From: Bacteroidota bacterium
Lineage (GTDB): Bacteria > Bacteroidota > Bacteroidia > Bacteroidales > Paludibacteraceae
DNA: 64,000 nt
Reading direction: 5' to 3'
Assembly (NCBI GenBank): GCA_023459355.1
Contig: JAEWUM010000046.1
Location: forward strand, 78,512-142,511
Within the stretch, counting starts at the first letter, position 1. Every line of letters begins with the position of its first letter. Position numbers and translations under genes: made by a program. The notes below the pieces were generated by a model. The model was not told the origin of the DNA and made no database searches. It saw only the letters and a list, made by a program, of their open reading frames with translations. This document shows, one piece after another, positions 1-6,128 of this stretch.

Positions 1-144
1 CATGGTAACCTCATCAAAACACCTGAAGGATACCGGATTGTATCCTCAGAGAAGTTGCAGGGCATAGCACCCGGACAATTCGGCGTGGTGTACGATATCG
101 ACCAAAAGATTTGTATCGGTAGCGGCGAAATTATTTCTGCCTGA
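1..144 (+). CDS. mnmA: tRNA-specific 2-thiouridylase MnmA, C-terminal end (partial)
   Basis: The open frame from base 1 to a TGA at 142-144 encodes 47 residues that read like the C-terminal beta-barrel of MnmA (TrmU). It contains the APGQFGVVYD segment followed by CIGSGEI, close to the family's usual QxAVxY...CLGGGxI ending. MnmA installs the 2-thio group on the wobble uridine of tRNAs for Glu, Gln and Lys. The catalytic PP-loop and cysteines lie outside the window. The last 14 bases overlap the end of the convergent der gene. Identification rests on this tail alone, so it is good but not certain. Confidence 0.7.
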   Translation, partial: HGNLIKTPEGYRIVSSEKLQGIAPGQFGVVYDIDQKICIGSGEIISA

Positions 145-1447
145 TGAAAATCTGAATCGGCGTACCCGTGAAACCCCACTTTGCCCGTATTTTATTCTCT
201 AAGAAGCGTTTATACGGATCTTTCACATACTGCGGAAGATTCGCGAAAAAGATGAATGTCGGTACCTGCGTATCCGGTAATTGAGTAATGTATTTAATTT
301 TGATATATTTCCCCTTCAATGCAGGCGGCGGATAGTTCTCTATCAGTGGAAGCAAGTATTCATTCAATTTGGCTGTCGGAACCTTCTTCTTTTTGTTTTG
401 GAACACTTCAACAGCCAAATCAACCACCTTCAGGATACGCTGTTTGGTCACCGCCGAAGTAAAAACAATCGGGAAATCCACGAAAGGAGCAAAACGTTCC
501 CGAATTGTATCTTCAAACTTTTTGGTATCGTTGGTTTCCTTGTTAGTAATTAAATCCCATTTATTTACAGCAACCACCAGTCCTTTTCTGTTTTTCTGGA
601 CTAACGAGAAGATATTCATATCCTGGCTCTCAATTCCACGGGTAGCATCCACCATTAAAATACATACATCCGAGTTTTCAATGGCGCGAATAGAACGAAC
701 CACAGAATAATACTCCAGATCTTCATGTACCTTGGCTTTTTTGCGGATACCGGCAGTATCCACCAGGTAGAAATCATGACCAAATTTATTGAAACGGGTA
801 TAGATAGAATCACGGGTTGTACCGGGAATATCGGTCACAATAGTCCTGTCTTCTCCAACAAAGGCATTTACAATGGATGATTTCCCTGCATTCGGACGCC
901 CCACCACAGCAAAACGGGGCAATTCAACATCAATATCTTCAGTCTCAGTAGCCGGCCCCAGCAATTCGGTTAAATGGTCGAGCAACTCGCCCGTACCCAA
1001 TCCGTTAATCGCTGAAACGAGAAACGGATCACCCAGTCCGAGTAAGTAGAACTCTGCTGAGTTAAACTGCCAGTCGAAGGTATCTGCCTTATTAGTCACC
1101 ACCACTACCGGCTTCTTTGTTCTTCTTAAGATAGAAGCAACTTCATTATCGAAATCTGGAACCCCATTCTGCACATCCACCACGAACAAAATCACATCAG
1201 CTTCTTCAACAGCCAGCACCACGTGTTTTTTGATTTCTTCTTCAAAGATATCGTCTGAATTCACAACCCAGCCCCCGGTATCAATTACCGAAAACTCACG
1301 GCCGTTCCATTCACTTTTTCCATACTGGCGATCGCGGGTTGTACCGGCCTGGTCGTTCACGATAGCACGGCGGCTCTTGGTCAATCTGTTGAAAAGCGTT
1401 GATTTTCCTACGTTGGGGCGACCAACAATTGCTACTATATTTCCCAT
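131..1447 (-). CDS. der: Ribosome biogenesis GTPase Der (EngA)
   Basis: 438 aa, the usual length for Der, a tandem GTPase that assists 50S subunit assembly. Two complete G domains are visible: the first P-loop GRPNVGKST at residues 9-17 with DTGG at 56-59 and an NKAD motif near 120, and the second P-loop GRPNAGKSS near residue 183 with DTAG and NKWD further on. A C-terminal KH-like domain follows. The start is the ATG at 1447, preceded by an AT-rich leader and a promoter at 1492-1523. The stop lies inside the end of the convergent mnmA gene. Confidence 0.97.
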   Translation of the reverse strand: MGNIVAIVGRPNVGKSTLFNRLTKSRRAIVNDQAGTTRDRQYGKSEWNGREFSVIDTGGWVVNSDDIFEEEIKKHVVLAVEEADVILFVVDVQNGVPDFDNEVASILRRTKKPVVVVTNKADTFDWQFNSAEFYLLGLGDPFLVSAINGLGTGELLDHLTELLGPATETEDIDVELPRFAVVGRPNAGKSSIVNAFVGEDRTIVTDIPGTTRDSIYTRFNKFGHDFYLVDTAGIRKKAKVHEDLEYYSVVRSIRAIENSDVCILMVDATRGIESQDMNIFSLVQKNRKGLVVAVNKWDLITNKETNDTKKFEDTIRERFAPFVDFPIVFTSAVTKQRILKVVDLAVEVFQNKKKKVPTAKLNEYLLPLIENYPPPALKGKYIKIKYITQLPDTQVPTFIFFANLPQYVKDPYKRFLENKIRAKWGFTGTPIQIFIRQK

Positions 1448-1491
1448 TATAAATAATTTATCCTGCTATTTGTTTCAAATGAAACAGCCTG

Positions 1492-1523
1492 CAAAAGTAC
1501 GCAAAAATGCGCACATGGCCAAA
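1492..1523 (-). promoter_or_regulatory. Bacteroidetes-type promoter for der
   Basis: On the minus strand a TACTTTTG -7 box (1492-1499) matches TAnnTTTG. A TTTG (1520-1523) lies 20 nt upstream as the -33 element. Transcription would start about 40 nt before the der ATG. A small inverted repeat (GTTTCA/TGAAAC, 1473-1486) lies in the leader. Confidence 0.55.
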
Positions 1524-1530
1524 CCGGTTC

Positions 1531-1860
1531 CACTGAAGTTACTTGTGGCAATCAAGTTGAGAATCAAGTTAGGTACAGAGCGTGTGTGCGTCATCTTCCC
1601 ACTGAAGTTACTTGTGGCAATCAAGTTGGAAATCAAGTTAGGTGCAGAACGTGTGTGCGTCATCTTCTCACTGAAGTTACTTGTGGCAATCAAGTTGGGA
1701 ATTAAGTTTGGATAAGTGTGTTGGTGCAGGACATCCGTCACTGAAGTTGTTTGTTAAAATCAAGTTGGAAATCAAGTTAAGTGCAGAGCGTGTGTGCGTC
1801 ATCTTCTCACTGAAGTTGTTTGTGGCAATCAAGTTGGAAATCAAGTTAGGTACAGAGTAA
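1531..1860. repeat. Tandem repeat, about five copies of a 69-bp unit
   Basis: Copies begin with CACTGAAGTT at 1531, 1600, 1669, 1739 and 1808, a period of 69, 69, 70 and 69 bp. Each unit contains an internal pair of ATCAAGTT words 12 bp apart. Copies 1, 2 and 4 also share a GTGTGTGCGTCATCTTC segment; copy 3 is diverged there and copy 5 is truncated. The unit is a multiple of three bases, which is why long but meaningless open frames cross it on both strands. It sits in the 610-bp spacer between tsf and der. Confidence 0.9.
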
Positions 1861-1940
1861 AAGTCAAAACAACTTCATTAAACAACTTTATCAAGAACTA
1901 AGAACTTTAGTGAGAAGATCCGACAAACCTCACATATCCC

Positions 1941-1990
1941 AACTTGATTCTCAACTTGATTCTCAACTTGATTTTAACATGGAACTTCAG
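1941..1990. repeat. Inverted partial copy of the 69-bp repeat core
   Basis: Three consecutive AACTTGATT words spaced 12 bp apart, ending in GGAACTTCAG, are the reverse complement of the CTGAAGTT...ATCAAGTTGAGAATCAAGTT core of the tandem repeat at 1531-1860. The array is therefore bounded by an inverted copy, and a transcript crossing it could form a long hairpin. No protein is encoded. Confidence 0.8.
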
Positions 1991-1999
1991 AGACGAAAA

Positions 2000-2029
2000 C
2001 TGTCCTGAAACTTTTACATTTCAGGACAG
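2000..2029 (-). terminator. Intrinsic terminator of the rplM-rpsI-rpsB-tsf operon
   Basis: A perfect 11-bp stem (2000-2010 with 2019-2029, loop 2011-2018) lies 29 bp beyond the tsf stop. On the minus strand it is followed directly by TTTT. Confidence 0.75.
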
Positions 2030-2057
2030 CCATTGTATCGAAATAAATTATTGCGGA

Positions 2058-2876
2058 TTACTCCTGATTCAGCGTAACGCGTTTGAATGCAACAGCAGTA
2101 GCCTTATTAGCTTTCAGGTATGCAGAAACAGTAACTTTTGAATCTTTGATAAATGCCTGTTCCAACAAAGTAGATTCCTGGAAGAATTTATTCAAACGAC
2201 CTTCGGCAATTTTATCAAGCATTGCTTCCGGTTTACCTTCCTGACGGGCTTTATCTCTACCAATTTCCAGTTCCTGTTGGATAACCTTTTCAGGCACAGA
2301 GGTACGGTCGAGAGAAACGGGATTCATAGCAGCAGCCTGCATCGCGATGTCGCGGGCAACCTGATAATCCACGTCTTTTTCTTCAAAAGCAACGATAGTT
2401 GCCAGTTTATTTCCCGGGTGAATGTAAGAGACTGTGCTACCACCCTGAACAAATTCGTAGTAATCCAATTCCATTTTTTCACCGGTAACGCCTGAACGTT
2501 CAACAACCAGGTCAGCGATTGTACGACCATCGAGCGTTAACGCAGCCACTTCAGCCGTTGAAGCCGGTTTAGCAGCCATAGCAGCATCAAGAATAGATTG
2601 AGTAAGCGCTACAAAATCAGCATTCTTTGCCACAAAGTCAGTTTCACATTTCAGCGCAACGATAGCTGCGTAACCATCTTTTGCAGCAGCCAGCACACAT
2701 CCTTCAGAAGCTTCACGGTCACTGCGTTTTGCAGCAACAGCCTGCCCTTTTTTACGTATAATTTCAATTGCTTTTTCGAAATCGTTATCTGCTTCTGTCA
2801 AAGCATTTTTACAGTCCATCATACCGGCGCCGGTCATGGTACGCAATTTCGAAATATCTGCCATTGTTACAGCCAT
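2058..2876 (-). CDS. tsf: Elongation factor Ts
   Basis: 272 aa. EF-Ts is the guanine nucleotide exchange factor for EF-Tu. The N-terminal UBA-like segment (MADISKLRTMTGAGMMDCKNAL, from about residue 5) and the conserved CETDFVAKN core (about residues 77-85) are diagnostic. The length matches Bacteroidales EF-Ts. It is the last gene of the rplM-rpsI-rpsB-tsf set, 136 bp downstream of rpsB, and a terminator hairpin follows at 2000-2029. Confidence 0.97.
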   Translation of the reverse strand: MAVTMADISKLRTMTGAGMMDCKNALTEADNDFEKAIEIIRKKGQAVAAKRSDREASEGCVLAAAKDGYAAIVALKCETDFVAKNADFVALTQSILDAAMAAKPASTAEVAALTLDGRTIADLVVERSGVTGEKMELDYYEFVQGGSTVSYIHPGNKLATIVAFEEKDVDYQVARDIAMQAAAMNPVSLDRTSVPEKVIQQELEIGRDKARQEGKPEAMLDKIAEGRLNKFFQESTLLEQAFIKDSKVTVSAYLKANKATAVAFKRVTLNQE

Positions 2877-2894
2877 AATTTCTTATATTTATTT

Positions 2895-3010
2895 TTTATT
2901 AACAACTAATTGATTTACTATTTATTCATTTACAATTTACATTTTATAGTGGAGCACAGGTTCTAGCTTAGCACCAAATCGTAAATCGTAAATTATCAAA
3001 TCGTAAATGT
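2895..3010. repeat. Degenerate AAATCGT/ATTTAC simple repeats in the rpsB-tsf spacer
   Basis: The spacer carries AAATCGTAAATCGTAAATTATCAAATCGTAAA-type words near 2970-3009 and an opposing CATTTACAATTTACATTT stretch near 2927-2945. It looks like a decayed short-unit repeat with partial inverted symmetry. No promoter or gene was recognised in it. Confidence 0.5.
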
Positions 3011-3012
3011 TT

Positions 3013-3846
3013 TTATTCTTCTTCCTTCACAAACTTAGTTAAGATGTTCGCATTCAATGCTTCATCATCTTCTTTTTGTGTTCTCGGACGTTTTGAAACG
3101 CGGTGTTTTCTTTCCTTCACTACCGGAGCTTCAGCTGCTTCGGCATCTACTTTTTCAACCTTACGTTCTTCCAGGCCTTCCTGAATCGCTTCAACCAAAG
3201 CAGTCAGGATAACATCTACCGATTTGGTAGCATCGTCGTTAGCAGGAATAATAAAATCAATTCCGTTAGGATTTGAGTTCGTATCCACAATACCAAACAC
3301 AGGAATACCCAGGCGTTGTGCTTCTTTCACCGCGATTTGTTCTTTCATCACGTCTACCACGAAGATAGCCGAAGGAAGACGGGTCAGGTCGGCGATAGAA
3401 CCAAGGTTCTTTTCCAGTTTCTCACGCTGGCGGGAAATCTGGAGTTTTTCGCGTTTTGAAATATTATCGAAAGTACCATCAGTAGTCATTTTATCGATGG
3501 TAGTCATTTTTTTAACCGCTTTACGGATAGTTGGGAAGTTGGTCAACATACCACCGGCCCAACGTTCTGTGATATAAGGCATACCAACCGCTTTTGCCCT
3601 TTCGGCAACCACGTCTTTAGCCTGTTTTTTGGTAGCAACGAATAAAACCTTGCGACCCGATTTAGCGATTGATTTGAGTGCAGCAGCTGCCTCATCGATT
3701 TTTACCACCGTTTTATGCAAATCGATGATGTGGATGTCGTTACGCTCCATAAAGATATAAGGAGCCATAGCGGGGTTCCATTTGCGTTTCAAGTGACCGA
3801 AGTGGCAACCTGCTTCTAATAACTGATCAAAATTTGTTCTTGACAT
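3013..3846 (-). CDS. rpsB: 30S ribosomal protein S2
   Basis: 277 aa from the ATG at 3846. The frame is open 18 codons further, to 3900, but that extension is not part of S2. The chosen start gives MSRTNFDQLLEAGCHFGHLKRKWNP, the standard S2 opening with the GCHFGH motif. The FVATKKQA, ERWAGGMLTNF and GIVDTNSNP segments are conserved S2 signatures. The C-terminus has a charged extension (about residues 225-277) common in Bacteroidetes. It lies between rpsI and tsf in the same direction. Confidence 0.96.
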   Translation of the reverse strand: MSRTNFDQLLEAGCHFGHLKRKWNPAMAPYIFMERNDIHIIDLHKTVVKIDEAAAALKSIAKSGRKVLFVATKKQAKDVVAERAKAVGMPYITERWAGGMLTNFPTIRKAVKKMTTIDKMTTDGTFDNISKREKLQISRQREKLEKNLGSIADLTRLPSAIFVVDVMKEQIAVKEAQRLGIPVFGIVDTNSNPNGIDFIIPANDDATKSVDVILTALVEAIQEGLEERKVEKVDAEAAEAPVVKERKHRVSKRPRTQKEDDEALNANILTKFVKEEE

Positions 3847-3954
3847 TTGTTTTGTTTTAATTTGTTTACTTTCTGTGAAAATCAATTTCCGGGTAGCCAT
3901 CCAGTGTCTATGAGTCCCGGGAATTTAGATACTAAACTATTTACTAATGTGTCA

Positions 3955-4060
3955 ATTATCTAATGTGCCAAGATGCCAATGTGAACCTGACATATTTGAG
4001 CTACAATTGATACATTTTAAAATTCAGCAGATTAATTAATTGGCACATTGGCAAATTAAT
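3955..4060. repeat. Short inverted repeats in the rpsI-rpsB spacer
   Basis: AATGTGCCAA (3962-3971) is perfectly inverted at 4040-4049, and TGCCAATGTG (3974-3983) is inverted at 4044-4053. Both arms are built from GTGCCAAT-like words within AT-rich sequence (ATTAATTAATTGGC). They could fold in the rpsI-rpsB message, but there is no T-tract typical of a terminator. Confidence 0.6.
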
Positions 4061-4079
4061 TAATTGGCATATTGAAAAA

Positions 4080-4466
4080 TTATCGTTTTGAGAACTGGAA
4101 TCTCTTACGGGCTTTTGGCTGACCTGATTTTTTACGTTCCACTTCGCGTGGGTCACGGGTCATGAAGCCTTCTGATTTCAAAGCAGGTTTATCTTCCGGG
4201 TTGATTTTAACCAAAGCACGGGCAATTGCTAAGCGCAATGCTTCTGCCTGTCCTTTAAAACCGCCACCATCAAGGTTTACTTTGATATCATATTTTTCAG
4301 CTACTCCTAATTTATTCAGAGGCTGTTTCACTACGTACTGCAATATCGGTGATGGAAAATAAGTGTTCAAATCACGTTTATTGATGGTAATCTGACCATT
4401 TCCTTCGCTTACGAAAACACGTGCAACTGCAGCTTTTCTTCTTCCTAAGGCATTTACTACTTCCAT
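4080..4466 (-). CDS. rpsI: 30S ribosomal protein S9
   Basis: 128 aa with the S9 opening NALGRRKAAVARVFV and the typical C-terminus ARKRFQFSKR, whose basic tail reaches the P-site tRNA in the ribosome. It starts 5 bp after the rplM stop, so the two are translationally close, as in most bacteria. Its own downstream spacer to rpsB is repeat-rich. Confidence 0.97.
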   Translation of the reverse strand: MEVVNALGRRKAAVARVFVSEGNGQITINKRDLNTYFPSPILQYVVKQPLNKLGVAEKYDIKVNLDGGGFKGQAEALRLAIARALVKINPEDKPALKSEGFMTRDPREVERKKSGQPKARKRFQFSKR

Positions 4467-4471
4467 ACTGA

Positions 4472-4927
4472 TTATTTAAGTGCGTTTAAATCGATTGTTT
4501 TGGGTTGTTGAGCTTGTTTGTCATGTTCCGGACCGGCATACACATACAGGTTACTCAAAATCTGAGCTCCGAGTCTGTTTTTGGGCAACATACCTTTCAC
4601 CACTTTCTTAATCAGTTTTTCAGGATCTTTTGCCATCATCTTGGCCGGAGTCGTTTCACGCTGTCCGCCGGGATGACCGGTATGACGAAGATAAATCCGG
4701 TCGGTCCATTTATTACCTGTTAACACTACTTTTTCAGCATTGATAATAATCACATTATCTCCGCAATCAACGTGAGGGGTGAAACTTGGTTTGTATTTTC
4801 CGCGCAAAAGTTTGGCAACTTTTGAGCCCATACGTCCCAACACCATTTCGGTAGCATCCACTACTACCCATTCTTTCTGCGCGGTTGCTTTATTGGCAGA
4901 AATGGTTTTATAACTTAACGTATCCAC
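4472..4927 (-). CDS. rplM: 50S ribosomal protein L13 (GTG start)
   Basis: 151 aa beginning MDTLSYKTISANKAT, the usual Bacteroidales L13 N-terminus. The WVVVDATEMVLGRMGSKVAKLLRGKYKPSFTPH and GMLPKNRLG segments are conserved. The first codon is GTG (4925-4927), not ATG; no in-frame ATG gives the conserved N-terminus. A promoter at 5068-5098 gives a leader of about 130 nt. It is the first gene of rplM-rpsI-rpsB-tsf. Confidence 0.97.
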   Translation of the reverse strand: MDTLSYKTISANKATAQKEWVVVDATEMVLGRMGSKVAKLLRGKYKPSFTPHVDCGDNVIIINAEKVVLTGNKWTDRIYLRHTGHPGGQRETTPAKMMAKDPEKLIKKVVKGMLPKNRLGAQILSNLYVYAGPEHDKQAQQPKTIDLNALK

Positions 4928-4963
4928 TTTATAAAAATGTTTTTTAATTAATAACTGTCGTTT

Positions 4964-5061
4964 TTACACTGGCTTTCCCGCTGAATCTGAATGAGGCTAA
5001 TCGGCACAAATTCAGGATATTCACACAGAGAACAACGAACTATTACACTGGGATAATAAAC
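4964..5061 (-). promoter_or_regulatory. Possible structured 5' leader of rplM
   Basis: Between the predicted start site (about 5061) and the GTG codon lie roughly 134 nt. They contain a 6-bp inverted repeat CTGAAT/ATTCAG (4987-4992 with 5010-5015) and the 9-mer CCAGTGTAA repeated near both ends (4964-4972 and 5043-5051, minus-strand reading). This resembles an autoregulatory ribosomal-protein leader, but the fold has not been tested. Confidence 0.35.
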
Positions 5062-5067
5062 GGACTG

Positions 5068-5098
5068 CAAAGATAAGATAATTCTTTTATTTACAAAA
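5068..5098 (-). promoter_or_regulatory. Bacteroidetes-type promoter for rplM-rpsI-rpsB-tsf
   Basis: On the minus strand TTTTG (5094-5098) is separated by 18 nt from TATCTTTG (5068-5075). This is a good match to TTTG-N17..23-TAnnTTTG. Confidence 0.75.
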
Positions 5099-5161
5099 CA
5101 CCTGAGAATAAAAATTTTAAGTACTGACCAATAGGCTTAAACAACATTATTTTAAACACCA

Positions 5162-5195
5162 ATACGGGAATACCCTTTTGCGCGTATTCCCGTAT
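5162..5195 (-). terminator. Terminator hairpin after the ROK kinase gene
   Basis: Perfect 12-bp stem (5162-5173 with 5184-5195), 10-nt loop, 25 bp past the kinase stop. There is no clean T-tract directly after it on the minus strand, so efficiency is uncertain. It separates the sugar operon from the rplM promoter. Confidence 0.6.
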
Positions 5196-5219
5196 ATCAA
5201 CCAAACTACAAACCTATCT

Positions 5220-6128
5220 TCAACCTAACAATTTCCACAATGCACCAATTAAAGCTGCGTTATCCATATTGCTGACCACAGCTATATTACGAAGTGTTTG
5301 CACATCATCCAACTCAGACTTAACAATTTCTTCAAAATGATGAAAGGATTTTGAAATCTGACCGCCAAAAAGCAAACATTCAATTTTCTGTTCTTTCAGT
5401 ATGGGTTTGATATTTACAGCCAAAATCTTTCCGGCCTCCCGAAAAGTATCAAGACCAATCTCATCTCCTTCATTCGCCAACTTACCAATATCAGCAACCT
5501 GTATATGGTCAATATCAGACTTTCCGCTTTTTTCCTTATAAATTCTCAGAATTCCTCTTTTTGAAACATAGTCTTCCAGAATTCCATCCTGATAAGGTTC
5601 TTTAAAAATAGTTATCTGGGGACCTCCCTGTTCGTTGAACTGCACCTTGCTATTTTGAGAAAATGCAAATCCCAGTCCGGTACCCAAAGTAATCAAAGCT
5701 GCATTTGAATATCTTTTAGCGTTTCCATTCAGAATTTCTCCTGCCAAAGCTGCATTTGCATCATGCATAAAACTGATTGGCAAGTCAACCTGAACTCCCG
5801 GTATTTCGTATATCACATCTCGCAACCTTACACCATAAACCGAAGCAAATTTATGTTTCATCAGGGGCACCCCGTTTTCATAATCGAATGGCCCGGGTGT
5901 TGCAATACCTATTCCAATCAATTCTAAACCACCATGTTCACCAACATAACGTAGGGCGTTTGAAACCGTATTACGGTAGGCGCCGACAACTTTATCTGCC
6001 GGGCCTTCCGAATACGATCTTTCTAAATGTGCAGAACCGTTTATTACTTCTCCTGAAGCATTGAGTAATGCCGACTTAAAAAAAGTACCACCTGCATCAA
6101 TTGCAAGGTATGTCTTCTGTAAATCCAT
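5220..6128 (-). CDS. ROK-family sugar kinase
   Basis: 302 aa cytosolic kinase of the ROK (repressor/ORF/kinase) family, ASKHA fold. The N-terminal phosphate-binding motif AIDAGGTFFKSAL is at about residues 9-21. A HDANAALAGE block near residue 125 holds the expected catalytic Asp, and ITLGTGLGFAF follows. The usual CxCGxxGC zinc motif of bacterial ROK kinases is absent; the corresponding region reads LEDYVSKRGI. It has no DNA-binding domain, so it is an enzyme and not a repressor. It starts inside the upstream isomerase-like gene (32-bp overlap), which indicates co-translation. The substrate is unknown; glucose, mannose and N-acetylmannosamine kinases all belong here. Confidence 0.85.
   Translation of the reverse strand: MDLQKTYLAIDAGGTFFKSALLNASGEVINGSAHLERSYSEGPADKVVGAYRNTVSNALRYVGEHGGLELIGIGIATPGPFDYENGVPLMKHKFASVYGVRLRDVIYEIPGVQVDLPISFMHDANAALAGEILNGNAKRYSNAALITLGTGLGFAFSQNSKVQFNEQGGPQITIFKEPYQDGILEDYVSKRGILRIYKEKSGKSDIDHIQVADIGKLANEGDEIGLDTFREAGKILAVNIKPILKEQKIECLLFGGQISKSFHHFEEIVKSELDDVQTLRNIAVVSNMDNAALIGALWKLLG

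Noticed and set aside
1475..1741. 88-aa minus-strand open frame with repeated NLIATSNFSGKMTHTRS units, and plus-strand frame 1230-1715
   Set aside because: Both come from the 69-bp tandem repeat, whose length is a multiple of three. The 70-bp step breaks the phase, composition is repeat-driven and no start context or homology is evident.
1531..1860. CRISPR array
   Set aside because: The whole 69-bp unit repeats with no unique spacers, and no cas genes are present.
3847..3900. 18-codon extension of rpsB
   Set aside because: S2 homologues start at MSRTNFDQLLEAG; the extra codons are AT-rich leader sequence.
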